From contig NZ_LMDW01000012.1 in NCBI RefSeq assembly GCF_001425205.1, positions 397,479 to 461,478 of the forward strand: DNA of 64,000 nucleotides, written 5' to 3'. Made by a program: the position numbers and the translations under genes. Source of the stretch: Variovorax sp. Root411 (lineage in GTDB: Bacteria > Pseudomonadota > Gammaproteobacteria > Burkholderiales > Burkholderiaceae_C). The notes beneath the pieces were generated by a model that saw nothing but the letters and a program-made list of their open reading frames with translations, did not search any database and was not told where the DNA came from. Position 1 is the stretch's first letter, and each line of letters starts with the position of its first letter. Shown here in pieces: positions 1 through 8,640 of the stretch.

Positions 1-141
1 GGGGTTGACGCCATCGTCGATCTTCACGGTGATGGCATAGGGCGTGGGCATGGACTTGGCCGTCGATGCACATCCGCTGATGAGGCCCGTAAACAACGGT
101 GTGGTTGCAAGTGCGCCTTGTAGCAAGCTTCGTCGATGCAT
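1..141 (-). CDS. tssJ: TssJ-like type VI secretion lipoprotein, N-terminal part only
   Basis: Only the first 47 codons are present; the gene runs off the left edge. The peptide starts with two arginines and a hydrophobic stretch, then a lipobox (LISGC, Cys at residue 24), so it is a lipoprotein. Shortly after comes YAITVKIDDGVNP, which fits the first beta strand and the conserved VNP motif of TssJ/VasD. TssJ anchors the TssL-TssM membrane complex at the outer membrane. A GGGAAGA ribosome site precedes the ATG. It diverges from the TssQ-type lipoprotein gene, and tssK, tssL and tssM probably follow outside the window. The call rests on a short fragment and on context. Confidence 0.7.
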   Translation of the reverse strand, partial: MHRRSLLQGALATTPLFTGLISGCASTAKSMPTPYAITVKIDDGVNP

Positions 142-272
142 TGAAATCTTCCCGAGGGTTCGCGGCCTATATTATCGAAGTCATGCGCGCCCTTACGATG
201 GCGCATCGCGTGCATGCCGCAACTGAGCGGCACACTACTCAAGCATTGCCTTTTGCAAGGTAGGAGAGAAGA

Positions 273-680
273 TTGAAGTCATGTCTGCCTGCTCTGGCAC
301 TCGCTCTTTTGGTGATCGCGGGTTGCACGACCACACCACCGCCCGATCCCGCACCGCAGCCCGAACGGCTGAGCCAGCAAGTGGCGCGCACCACGCTCGA
401 ACGCGCGCAGCAGGCCTATGACGAAGGCGACTATGCCAAGGCCGTCAGCACGCTCAAGAGCGGCGGCGTGTCGGTGTTCGACGCCGCCGAGCCCGCCATG
501 CGGCTCGATGCGATGAAGCTCGAAGCCTTCAGCTACTGCGTGGCCAACCAGGTGGCCGAATGCCGCACGCAGTTCCGCAAGATCCTCGATGCGTTCCCGA
601 ACTTCGAACTCAACGTGGCGGAGCGCAAGCATCCGGTGTGGGGGCCTGCGTTCGAGGCCGCCAAGCGAATGAAGCGTTGA
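273..680 (+). CDS. tssQ: TssQ-family T6SS-associated lipoprotein
   Basis: A 135-residue lipoprotein precursor. Residues 1-18 are a signal peptide ending in an IAGC lipobox (Cys18), followed by a Pro-rich stretch and a helical region with a TPR-like start (QQAYDEGDYAKAVSTL, about 46-62). The start is TTG: a TAGGAGAG ribosome site lies just upstream and there is no other in-frame start before the signal peptide. Small lipoproteins of this kind sit beside tagH in Burkholderiales T6SS loci, and it probably works at the outer membrane with the TssJ-TssL-TssM complex. The family name is from recall and context; the exact role is unknown. Confidence 0.72.
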   Translation: MKSCLPALALALLVIAGCTTTPPPDPAPQPERLSQQVARTTLERAQQAYDEGDYAKAVSTLKSGGVSVFDAAEPAMRLDAMKLEAFSYCVANQVAECRTQFRKILDAFPNFELNVAERKHPVWGPAFEAAKRMKR

Positions 681-747
681 TGAAAAACACCGCGGCCCTG
701 CAGCCGCTGCTGTTGCCGAAGCGCGGGAAGACGAACACGGAGAAGCC

Positions 748-2610
748 ATGCTCTGGACAGTGATCGAACATGCGGGCAGGCCGGTGGCCGCGGGGCCCTC
801 GGCATTGCTCGCGGCGCCCGGCGGAACGATCGGACGCAGCCCCGACAACCATCTCGTGCTGCCCGACGAACAGCGCCAGATCTCGCGCCTGCAGGCCACC
901 GTGCGCTTCGACGACGACGGCGTCGCGGTGCTGCGCAACATGAGCGCCGTGCTGCCGATCAGCGTGAACGGACGCTCGCTCGCGCATGAGCAGGAGGCGC
1001 GCGTGGCCGATGGCGACCGCGTGGCAATCGGCAGCTATGTGCTGGAGGCTGCGAGCCCGCTGCGTGCACCGCCCGTGGCGCCGCCCGTGACGGCTGCGGC
1101 ACCGGTGCAGCCGTTGCAGCCGCTTTCGATCGCAGCACCGATGGCCGCGCCCGTGTCGGCGAGCCCCGTCGATGCGTTGCTGCCGTCCTCCGGCGCATCC
1201 GACGTGTTCGCCGATCTGTTCGGCGAAGGCGCGCTGCCCATCGGCGATACGCAGCCCACGGTGGCGATGCCACCGCCGCCGCGGCAGGCGCCTCCTCCGG
1301 CTCCAGCACCCGTGGCGGCGCCGGCGCCCAGCGAATCTTTCGCAGCGCCCCTGCAGCCATCGGCACCGCCGCCACCACCGCCCCCGCCAAAAACAAGTCC
1401 GGGCCTCGCCTCGCCGCAGATCCCTTCCGCTGCGGACTGGGACGCCATCCTTGCCAACGCACCGCGCCGCGCCGACAGCACGCCCGCGCCGATGCCCGAC
1501 CCGATGGCGCACGAGCCCTTCGAGCTGCCGTCGCAGGCGCGCCGCAACCCGGTCGATCCGCTTGCGGAACTGAACCCGGATGCGGCCAACGACATGTCGG
1601 ACATGGCGCTCAAGCGTGGTGTCGATCCGCTCTCTTTCTTCGCGGCCGACGAAAGCGCGCACTCGCCGCTGACCGACCCGCGCCCCACCACGCTGGCGCA
1701 CACCGATCCGCTGCTGCCGGGCGACGCGCACCCCGCGCTCGACCTGCTGCAGAACAACAGGCCGGCGGTGCAGGGGTACAGCCAGTCGAACCATGCGCAC
1801 GAAGTGGCGGCGCAGTTTCGTCCGCCGAATCCGATGGCGATGCCGGTGCCGGTATCCGCACCAGCGCCTGTTGCCGAGCCGGTGAAGGTGGAGGCACCGC
1901 CACCGCCTGTCGTGGCAACACCGATGGCTGCCGTGGTCGCGGAACCCGCTGTCGCGGCAGCAACGCAGCAACCTGCGGCGCAACAACCCGCAGCCCCGTC
2001 TTCCTCGTCGGAAGCCCTCTTCAAGGCTTTCCTCGAAGGCGCCGGCGTGCCCGAGGTCACCGGCCAGCAGCCGCTCGACATCGAGGCCATGCAGCGCCTG
2101 GGCCGCATCATGCGGGCCTTCACCGACGGCACCATCGACCTGCTGTCCTCGCGCGCCATGCTCAAGCGCGAGGTGCGCGCCGAGATCACGATGATCGTGG
2201 ACGAGGAGAACAACCCGTTCAAGATCCTGCCCAACGGCCGTGCCGTGCTGATGCAGATGTTCGGCGCGCGCATGCCCGGCTTCCTGCCGCCTGAAGCGGC
2301 CGTGCACGATGCGCTCGGCGACCTGCAGTCGCACCAACTCGGCATGGTGGCCGGCATGCGCGCCGCGCTGCTCACGCTGTTGAAGCGCTTCGATCCCGCG
2401 GCACTGAACAGCGCCACGCCACACGACGGAGGCCTGGGCGAGAAGCTGCTGCCCGGTGGCCGCGAGGCGCGCCTGTGGCGCGAACTGCAGCAGCTGCACA
2501 CCGAGACCACCGCGGCCGTCGAGGACGACTTCCAGGCCGTCTTCGGCCGGGCCTTCCAGCAGGCCTACGACAAGGAAATGGAAAGATTGAAGGAGGCGCG
2601 CCGTGCTTGA
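748..2610 (+). CDS. tagH: TagH, FHA-domain T6SS regulator
   Basis: 620 residues. An N-terminal FHA domain (about 1-105) has the GRSPDNHL and ISRLQ segments of the phosphothreonine-binding fold. A long Pro/Ala-rich disordered linker (about 110-420) follows, then a conserved C-terminal TagH domain (about 425-620). Known homologues such as Fha1 are docking proteins in the threonine-phosphorylation pathway that switches T6SS on. Its stop codon overlaps the phosphatase gene by 8 bp, so the two are co-translated. The usual FHA Ser-Arg-X-X-His segment here reads Ser-Arg-Leu-Gln, so phosphopeptide binding should not be assumed. No PpkA-type kinase is in the window. Confidence 0.9.
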   Translation: MLWTVIEHAGRPVAAGPSALLAAPGGTIGRSPDNHLVLPDEQRQISRLQATVRFDDDGVAVLRNMSAVLPISVNGRSLAHEQEARVADGDRVAIGSYVLEAASPLRAPPVAPPVTAAAPVQPLQPLSIAAPMAAPVSASPVDALLPSSGASDVFADLFGEGALPIGDTQPTVAMPPPPRQAPPPAPAPVAAPAPSESFAAPLQPSAPPPPPPPPKTSPGLASPQIPSAADWDAILANAPRRADSTPAPMPDPMAHEPFELPSQARRNPVDPLAELNPDAANDMSDMALKRGVDPLSFFAADESAHSPLTDPRPTTLAHTDPLLPGDAHPALDLLQNNRPAVQGYSQSNHAHEVAAQFRPPNPMAMPVPVSAPAPVAEPVKVEAPPPPVVATPMAAVVAEPAVAAATQQPAAQQPAAPSSSSEALFKAFLEGAGVPEVTGQQPLDIEAMQRLGRIMRAFTDGTIDLLSSRAMLKREVRAEITMIVDEENNPFKILPNGRAVLMQMFGARMPGFLPPEAAVHDALGDLQSHQLGMVAGMRAALLTLLKRFDPAALNSATPHDGGLGEKLLPGGREARLWRELQQLHTETTAAVEDDFQAVFGRAFQQAYDKEMERLKEARRA

Positions 2611-3418
2611 ACTCACCCGCGCTTTCGCGGTGCCGATATCGACCTCGCAGTTCTCCTGCGTCGGCGAGCGCAGCGGCAACCAGGACGCCATCGGCTACCA
2701 CCTCGACGAATACAGCGCCTGCTTCGTCGTCAGCGACGGCGTGGGCGGCAACGCGGGCGGCGAGCTGGCCGCACGCATTGCGGTCGACACCGCGCTCAAC
2801 ACCTTCGTGCGCAACCCATCGGTGGAGCAAGAGGACATCCAGCACGCCGTGAAGGCAGCCAACGACGCCATCCTTGCCAAGCAGCGGGAGCTCGCCGACC
2901 AGAGCAGGATGAGCGCGACCATCGTCTCTCTGTTCGTAGACCGCACCAGCGGCCAGGCCTGCTGGGCCCACGTGGGCGACAGCCGTCTCTACTGGTTCCG
3001 CCGCGGCGCGCTGATGCAGCGCACCGAAGACCACAGCCTGTCGGAGCGCTCGGGCGAAGCGGCACTGGGCAACGGTACCAATGGCGGTGAGCGGCTGGTC
3101 AAGACCAACCTGCTGTACCGCGCGCTCGGCGCCAGGGCCGCAGTGGAAACCACCGTGTCGACGCCGCAGCGGCTGGCCGACGGCGATGCGTTTTTGCTGT
3201 GCACCGACGGCTTGTGGCAGCTCATTTCACAGCAGGTGATGGAGCGTTCATTGCAGCTGGCCGACAGCGCTGAAGAGTGGCTCGCGCTGCTGCGCCGCGC
3301 GGCCGAGGCCAAGGCCGACGAGTCGCGCGACAACTACTCGGCGCTGGCGGTGTGGGTGGGGTTTCCGCAGCAGGTGACGCTGACGGGGACGGCGCAGCCG
3401 CCTCGCGCTGCTGCCTAG
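2603..3418 (+). CDS. PP2C-family Ser/Thr phosphatase of the T6SS locus
   Basis: 271 residues with the PP2C metal and active-site motifs in order: RSGNQDA near residue 30, SDGVGGNAGGE near 48, HVGDSR near 126, CTDGLW near 200 and the late DNYSAL near 245. It corresponds to PppA/TagG-type phosphatases, which remove phosphate from the FHA protein and turn T6SS down. The GTG start lies inside the end of tagH and has an AAGGAGG ribosome site 6 bp upstream. The gene ends 9 bp from the convergent DUF4150 gene. All metal-binding aspartates look intact. Confidence 0.9.
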   Translation: MLELTRAFAVPISTSQFSCVGERSGNQDAIGYHLDEYSACFVVSDGVGGNAGGELAARIAVDTALNTFVRNPSVEQEDIQHAVKAANDAILAKQRELADQSRMSATIVSLFVDRTSGQACWAHVGDSRLYWFRRGALMQRTEDHSLSERSGEAALGNGTNGGERLVKTNLLYRALGARAAVETTVSTPQRLADGDAFLLCTDGLWQLISQQVMERSLQLADSAEEWLALLRRAAEAKADESRDNYSALAVWVGFPQQVTLTGTAQPPRAAA

Positions 3419-3427
3419 GGTGAATGA

Positions 3428-3808
3428 TCAGGGCGCGAGAATCAGTACCTTGAACTGGCTCGGCACAACCCGCATGCCGACCATGTTGCAGCGGTTTTGC
3501 ACCGTGATGCTTGTCACGCGTGTCGCGGGCGTCCCCTTGAGGAGCACGGTGAACGCACCGGTGATGTGACGCGACTGCTGCATGAAGGTCTGTGACACCA
3601 CCCCTCCCAACGCTCCAGGCTGATCGCCCAAGGTGATGGGCGTGGTGGTCGCCATGTTGTGGGCCGGCATTCCCATGAACAGGATGTTCCAGGCGTTGGG
3701 TATCGCCATGGGGCCCAGGGCCATGTTCGGAAACGGAATGGGAACGGGTGTCCTGCACACATCCGGAAAGGCCAGGTCCATTCCCATAAGCTGGCAATTG
3801 GCAAACAT
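3428..3808 (-). CDS. DUF4150 PAAR-like tip protein
   Basis: A 126-residue protein, rich in Met and Pro, without signal peptide. The order NxQLMGMDLAFPDVC ... TPVPIPFPNM ... LFMGMPAHNMATTTPITLGD ... GVVSQTFMQQSRH is that of the DUF4150 family, a PAAR-like group. Such proteins are thought to cap the VgrG spike in T6SS. It is the last gene of the vgrG module, 15 bp after the DUF3540 gene. There is no toxin extension: the protein ends with the PAAR-like fold, so any effector must bind through other members of the module. No immunity gene follows. Confidence 0.85.
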   Translation of the reverse strand: MFANCQLMGMDLAFPDVCRTPVPIPFPNMALGPMAIPNAWNILFMGMPAHNMATTTPITLGDQPGALGGVVSQTFMQQSRHITGAFTVLLKGTPATRVTSITVQNRCNMVGMRVVPSQFKVLILAP

Positions 3809-3823
3809 CGCTTGAACTCCCTG

Positions 3824-4483
3824 TTAGCCCATGTGGATCTGCGCGGCATCGACCTTGACAAGGTCCTTGCCGGTTACCACGGTGTGGTTTCCATGAATCC
3901 GTACGGTTTCGGTTGCCTTGCAGTCCAGATGACCTACGCGAACCTGGTCGATCTCGTCCACCAGCCGCAGCGCATTTCGTGCCATCTGGACGATGCGATC
4001 GACCACTACTTCGAACACCTTCCCGACGAGACGAAAACGCCCCACCGTCGCATCGACCGCGTGGCTCGTATAACGCATCTCATCGATGTGGCACAGCCCT
4101 TGGCCGGCTCGCATGCTCCATTGACGACTCTTCATTTCCAGCGTGGCGTCGCTCTGGATGCGGACGTCCCCCGCGCTCTCGATGGACACGCCAGCTTGCC
4201 CACCCAGCTTCAACTCCCCAGCTGAGTCGATGTGGCTTACGGCTCCATCGGCCTGCTCGATCACCGCAATCAAATAGGCTCTGGTGCTGTCCGGCCCCGA
4301 CACCAGCACAAGGTCTCCCACAGCAGGCCTCAGCAGACAGCTCGCAGCGCGACGGCACAGCCGCACCGAACCCTGTTCGTCTTCGACGGCAATCAACCCG
4401 TCCGGCATCAGCATGGAAAGCCGCCCCATGAAATGGACCGGGGTCGGTTCATTCAAGGCTGCACGCAGTGAAACGACGTTCAT
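3824..4483 (-). CDS. DUF3540 protein of the vgrG module
   Basis: 219 residues. The N-terminal half (about 15-90) looks like a small OB-like beta barrel (GLIAVEDEQGSVRLCRRAASC, PAVGDLVLVSG), and the C-terminal half is a run of short beta strands with repeated hydrophobic and Asp residues, like a beta-helix spike. DUF3540 proteins occur next to DUF2169 and DUF4150 genes in T6SS loci. A spike-tip or adaptor role between VgrG and the PAAR-like cap is likely but inferred. No enzyme motif or signal peptide is seen. It is co-directional with its neighbours, 46 bp after the pentapeptide gene. Confidence 0.75.
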   Translation of the reverse strand: MNVVSLRAALNEPTPVHFMGRLSMLMPDGLIAVEDEQGSVRLCRRAASCLLRPAVGDLVLVSGPDSTRAYLIAVIEQADGAVSHIDSAGELKLGGQAGVSIESAGDVRIQSDATLEMKSRQWSMRAGQGLCHIDEMRYTSHAVDATVGRFRLVGKVFEVVVDRIVQMARNALRLVDEIDQVRVGHLDCKATETVRIHGNHTVVTGKDLVKVDAAQIHMG

Positions 4484-4529
4484 GATCTATTTCCTTCTCG
4501 GTGTGGGTTCGCAAACACAAGGCGGCGCT

Positions 4530-5579
4530 TCAATGGGTATTGCTCCATGCTTGGGCTTTGAAGAGATCCGGATCGTTCTCGATGATGCCGCCGCGTCCAG
4601 AGAATCGAGCCCCCTGCTGTATCGCACGGTGGAAGCGAGTGCGAAGAAAGTGTGCGCCGCGCATGTCGACGTCCACGAGTTCCGCATGGGAAAAGTCGGC
4701 GTCCTGCAGCTCGGCGCCATGGAAACTCGCGCCGGTACAGAGTGCGCGATGAAAGACACTCAGCGGCAGCCGAGCTTCACTGAAGTCGACGCGTTCGATT
4801 CGTGCGTCGGCCCAGATAGACTGATCGAAGCGCCCGCCGCTGCAGTTCGAATCGCTCATGTCGGCTTCAGGAAAAAGGGTGTGACACGCATCGGCACCAG
4901 AGAAGTTCGCCTTGCGGAGTTGTGCGCCCTTGAAATTGCTCTGGGTCAGCACCGCGCCACTGAAGTCAACGCCATCCATGCGGCTGTCGGTGAACTGGCA
5001 GAGCACGAACTCCTGCGCCGCGAGACGCTGGCCAGTGAGATCGCACTCCATGAACGTCGTGCTCTCGCACCGCGCACCACTCAACTCCACCTGGCGAAGA
5101 TCCATCCGGAAGAAGGTCGCGAATGTCAACGAAGCCCCGGTGCAGTCCAGCCGATCCACCTGAGATTCGCCCACCGTGACGCGATCGCACTGGCGGGTGC
5201 GCAGATTCATTCGGAACATCCGGCATTTGAAGAAAGCCACCCGCTCCAGGCAAGCACCTTCGAACACGGCATCGTCAAGCACCGACTCCATGAACGAGGC
5301 ATCCTGCACGAACGCGTGATCGAGATGCGCCGCCTCCAGACGGCTTCGAAAGAAGCGTGCGTCCTTGAGCCGCGCATGGCTCAGATCGCTGCACACGAAC
5401 ACGCAATTGGACAGGGTACTGTCTTCCAGGCTGCAACCTGCGAGCTGTGCGCCGCTGAAATCCACGCGTTCGAACATCGCCCCCGAAAGGTCGAGTCTAC
5501 GCAGGTCCCAGCCTTTGCAATCCAGATCGGTCACAGCCACACCATGGTGAATGTTGTCCAGCAGTTCGTCACGCGTCAT
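4530..5579 (-). CDS. Pentapeptide-repeat protein of the T6SS module
   Basis: 349 residues from the chosen ATG, which forms an ATGA overlap with the stop of the DUF2169 gene; an ATG 30 bp upstream is the alternative. Nearly the whole protein is pentapeptide repeats of the A(D/N)LXX type (for example LDLSGAMFERVDFSGAQL), predicting a right-handed quadrilateral beta helix of more than 30 repeats. No signal peptide or catalytic motif. Given its tight coupling to the DUF2169 pentapeptide protein, it may be a second adaptor or a cargo protein. Both roles are inference. Confidence 0.8.
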   Translation of the reverse strand: MTRDELLDNIHHGVAVTDLDCKGWDLRRLDLSGAMFERVDFSGAQLAGCSLEDSTLSNCVFVCSDLSHARLKDARFFRSRLEAAHLDHAFVQDASFMESVLDDAVFEGACLERVAFFKCRMFRMNLRTRQCDRVTVGESQVDRLDCTGASLTFATFFRMDLRQVELSGARCESTTFMECDLTGQRLAAQEFVLCQFTDSRMDGVDFSGAVLTQSNFKGAQLRKANFSGADACHTLFPEADMSDSNCSGGRFDQSIWADARIERVDFSEARLPLSVFHRALCTGASFHGAELQDADFSHAELVDVDMRGAHFLRTRFHRAIQQGARFSGRGGIIENDPDLFKAQAWSNTH

Positions 5580-8155
5580 CGAGTCGTCTGGGCGCGGCGG
5601 GCAGGCCACACCTTGGCGTTGTGGGTATAGGCACTGTCCAGCCGCGTCGAACCGTCGATGGTGGCTTGCGACACGTCTGCGCGGAACAGATTTGCGTTGT
5701 GAAAATCCGTCATCCGCAAATCCGCCTTGGAAAGGTTGGCATCGATGAAGTTCGCGTCGACCAGCGAGGCTCCCGAGAAGTCGGCACGCACAAAGAGGCT
5801 TTCACCGCCGTTCAGCCGATCGAGCCGCGCACGACGCAGATCACAACCGGAAAAATCGCACCCCTCGAGCCGCGCGCCACTCAGGTCCGCACCCGTCAGT
5901 GCCACGCCGCGCAGGCCGCAGTGCTTGAACGCCGCATCGCGAAACACCGCACCGGCCAACATGCTGTCGCTCGAGAAACTGCAAGCGGCGAACGTGGCGC
6001 CCGTGAAATCGATCCCCTCCGAGCCGCTGATTGCAACAAAGCCGCAACTGGTCATGGCAGCATGCGCGAAGGACACGCCTTTCAGCGTGCATTCGATCCA
6101 CCCCATCTGCCGGAATTGCGCTCCGTCGAAAGAGACATCTTCCAGCGTCATCTTCATCATTGCGACCTGCTGCCACCGAGAGCGCCGCAAGTCGCATTGC
6201 TGCCAGACGCTTTCATGGGTGTTCGTTGCCTCGAACTCCACATCGGTCAGCACGCAGACGCGAAAGACCGTCTTGTGGCAGTTCGCATGGCGCAAGCTGG
6301 CGCCGCCGAAGTTCGCGCCGTCGCATTGCGCGCCACCGAGATTCGCGTGATCGAGCCGCGCGGAGGTGAGCGTCGCACGCTCCAGCCGGGCGCGCGCGAG
6401 CACGGCCCGTGTGAAGTCACATCCATCCAGGCGTGCACCGGCGAGGTTGGCGTCCTCGAGATTCGCACCCGAAAAATCGGCACCGCTCAAATCCATGTTC
6501 GATAAATCGGCACCCACGAGATTCGCACCTGCGAACCGGCGCTGCCCCGGCTCGGCGGCACCCAGGCGCCGGCGCAGCTTGGCAGCGCGGAAAGTGGTCA
6601 TCGCGGGGGCCGGATCGAGCAGATGGGCCGTATAGAGATGCCCCTGGCGAATCTGCGAGACCATGCGCTCGCGTGCCTGCGCCGCCTCCTCGACGCCCTC
6701 GAGCCGGCCCTGCCGCCCGAACTCTTCGATCCGGGCCAACTCCTCGATCATCTGGTCGGGATCAAAGCGGCGACGCCCTGTCGCTTCGGTGGGATCGGGG
6801 ACTTCGACGCCCAATTCCGCCATCGCCTTTTCGCTGCGGGCCTTGAGCTCGTCGCGGGCCTGTGAAATCTTCTGTTCCGCCCGCGCGCTGTATTCCGGCA
6901 AATCCTCCAGTTGCAGCGTGCCCTCGAGCAGCACGGGCGTTGGCAGAAACTTCGCAGGATCGAGCCCTTCGCTTTCCAGCCTCGCGCGCCGCATCTCGTA
7001 GTCACGGAGCTGACCGGCCCGCTGATTGCGAACCATCGGGCGACTCGACACATCGGGCATCTGGTCTGCCGCCCATGCACCCATGACAGCCTTGGGTACG
7101 AGGTCACTGTCGCGCACCGCGTGAATCGCAGTTTCGGGGTCCAGGCGCAGCCGCAGCACCGATTCGTAATGCGAGAGAGGCCGCGACTCCGTCTCCAGTT
7201 CGAGAGCCGGCATGAGATGCTTCATGTCCGCCGCGTCGTCTTCAGTGATCGCGAAGCTTCCGTGCCAGATCAGAATGGCGCGTCGCACGTGGGGGAACAA
7301 CCATGCAGTGGTCAGGCGCAACATCGCTTCCTGAAGCTCGCCGCCATCCTTGTGCCAACTCGCGAAGCATCGTGCCCGCCAGCGCGGCAAGACGCCACGC
7401 AGCACGGGCTCGGTCGGATGCATGTTCCAAATCTCGTAGCTGGCCCCCGCCGGCAGTTCGCCTGCATCAGGCCAACGCTGGTCGGATGGCGCGGCATTGA
7501 AGAATCGCCAGTCCATGTCGTCGGCGAAGCCAGGGTACTGTTCCTGCAGCCACTGCGGGCCGTATGCGGTGCCCAGCAGCCGCATGCGCTGCGGCCAGTC
7601 CGGCGGAATCGCGCCCATACTGGCGGGACGGACGTGCTGCCCGCGAGAGGCCATGCGCGCATCCGGCGCTTCCACGTTGGGCACACGCCGCACGGCCACC
7701 CCGTTGACCATCTCGTCCACCCGCCCCATTCCCTGAGGGTTCTCGGCAAGGTCGGGGCCGCCGTACGCATGCGCCCAGTCGATTCGCATGCTGTCGAACG
7801 GCTGCGGCGCGGTGGCCCGGCCATCGAGCCAGAAACGGTCGCCGGACACGGTCAGCGCCTTCTCTCTTTCGGCAAGCCGAACCTTGACGGCGCAGATTGT
7901 CTTGTCCTGCTGGTGGGCGGTGTAGGCACGGCCGCTCACGAGCATTTCGGGTACCAGCTTCGGAACCCCGAGATCCAGTACATTGCCGGGCCCGATCTCT
8001 TCAGCAGCCAACTGCCAGAGCTCCTGCTCGGGCAGCAGCATCGGTTGCGCTTCCAGGCTGACCAACCCGAGCACCGAAACGCCCAGCATGTCGCGCCCCT
8101 GCCAGCGGTAGGGGCGCGTCAATGTGCTGAGACGAAAGGGCTTGACCGTTTTCAT
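5576..8155 (-). CDS. DUF2169 protein with C-terminal pentapeptide repeats
   Basis: 859 residues. The first roughly 330 residues match DUF2169 (KPFRLSTLTRPYRWQGRDMLGV; the DSMRIDWAHAYGGPDLAENPQGMG region near 125-150). A charged helical, probably coiled-coil stretch lies at about 385-500, and pentapeptide repeats fill about 525-859. DUF2169 proteins are linked to T6SS as adaptors that load effectors onto VgrG. The repeat domain could be the cargo-binding scaffold or the cargo. It overlaps the next pentapeptide gene by ATGA and follows the small membrane protein by 55 bp. There is no recognisable toxin domain. Confidence 0.85.
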   Translation of the reverse strand: MKTVKPFRLSTLTRPYRWQGRDMLGVSVLGLVSLEAQPMLLPEQELWQLAAEEIGPGNVLDLGVPKLVPEMLVSGRAYTAHQQDKTICAVKVRLAEREKALTVSGDRFWLDGRATAPQPFDSMRIDWAHAYGGPDLAENPQGMGRVDEMVNGVAVRRVPNVEAPDARMASRGQHVRPASMGAIPPDWPQRMRLLGTAYGPQWLQEQYPGFADDMDWRFFNAAPSDQRWPDAGELPAGASYEIWNMHPTEPVLRGVLPRWRARCFASWHKDGGELQEAMLRLTTAWLFPHVRRAILIWHGSFAITEDDAADMKHLMPALELETESRPLSHYESVLRLRLDPETAIHAVRDSDLVPKAVMGAWAADQMPDVSSRPMVRNQRAGQLRDYEMRRARLESEGLDPAKFLPTPVLLEGTLQLEDLPEYSARAEQKISQARDELKARSEKAMAELGVEVPDPTEATGRRRFDPDQMIEELARIEEFGRQGRLEGVEEAAQARERMVSQIRQGHLYTAHLLDPAPAMTTFRAAKLRRRLGAAEPGQRRFAGANLVGADLSNMDLSGADFSGANLEDANLAGARLDGCDFTRAVLARARLERATLTSARLDHANLGGAQCDGANFGGASLRHANCHKTVFRVCVLTDVEFEATNTHESVWQQCDLRRSRWQQVAMMKMTLEDVSFDGAQFRQMGWIECTLKGVSFAHAAMTSCGFVAISGSEGIDFTGATFAACSFSSDSMLAGAVFRDAAFKHCGLRGVALTGADLSGARLEGCDFSGCDLRRARLDRLNGGESLFVRADFSGASLVDANFIDANLSKADLRMTDFHNANLFRADVSQATIDGSTRLDSAYTHNAKVWPARRAQTTR

Positions 8156-8210
8156 GAAGCGCTGCGGCTCGTTGGCGAGGGCTCGGCGGCGGGCAGGATA
8201 TCCGGGATCT

Positions 8211-8609
8211 TCATAGCCTCGGCTCGTCGATGGCGATTTCTCGCGTGGCCGGGTCTACCTTGATTTGCACCGTGCGGCCCGGTGCGAATTGCGGCATCTT
8301 GACGGGCGACAGGGGCACCGTGAGTTCTGTCTCGAAATCCGGTACGCCTCCCGCAGCGTCGACATGCAAGCGCAGGCGGGTGAGTATGTAGATGCGGTCG
8401 ATGCGTGTCCTGGTATCGGTGCTGGCCAGCACCTTGGCGGTCGTTGGCAATCCGACACGCAACACGTGCGCAGCTCGATCGGCGCCCGCTGCCTTGGCAT
8501 TCGAAGCCTTTTGCAGCTTCATGACGCCAAACGCGCCCGACACCACCACGACCAACCCGGCCAACGGAATGAGGAGGTACCAGAAATTGCTCGAGGCCAT
8601 GGCCATCAT
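8211..8609 (-). CDS. Small single-span membrane protein of the vgrG module
   Basis: About 132 residues from the ATG at 8609; ATGs at 8606 and 8600 are equally possible, and an upstream start would overlap vgrG. One transmembrane helix lies at the N-terminus (FWYLLIPLAGLVVVVSGAFGV, written here as its first 21 residues minus none essential), followed by a soluble domain of alternating strands (RIDRIYILTRLRLHVD, FETELTVPLSP, GRTVQIKVDP). I do not recognise a family. Its place between vgrG and the DUF2169 gene suggests an accessory or immunity protein. That is inference from position. Confidence 0.6.
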   Translation of the reverse strand: MMAMASSNFWYLLIPLAGLVVVVSGAFGVMKLQKASNAKAAGADRAAHVLRVGLPTTAKVLASTDTRTRIDRIYILTRLRLHVDAAGGVPDFETELTVPLSPVKMPQFAPGRTVQIKVDPATREIAIDEPRL

Positions 8610-8640
8610 CCGGCAAGAGGGTAAGCCGCGCGAAACGCCA

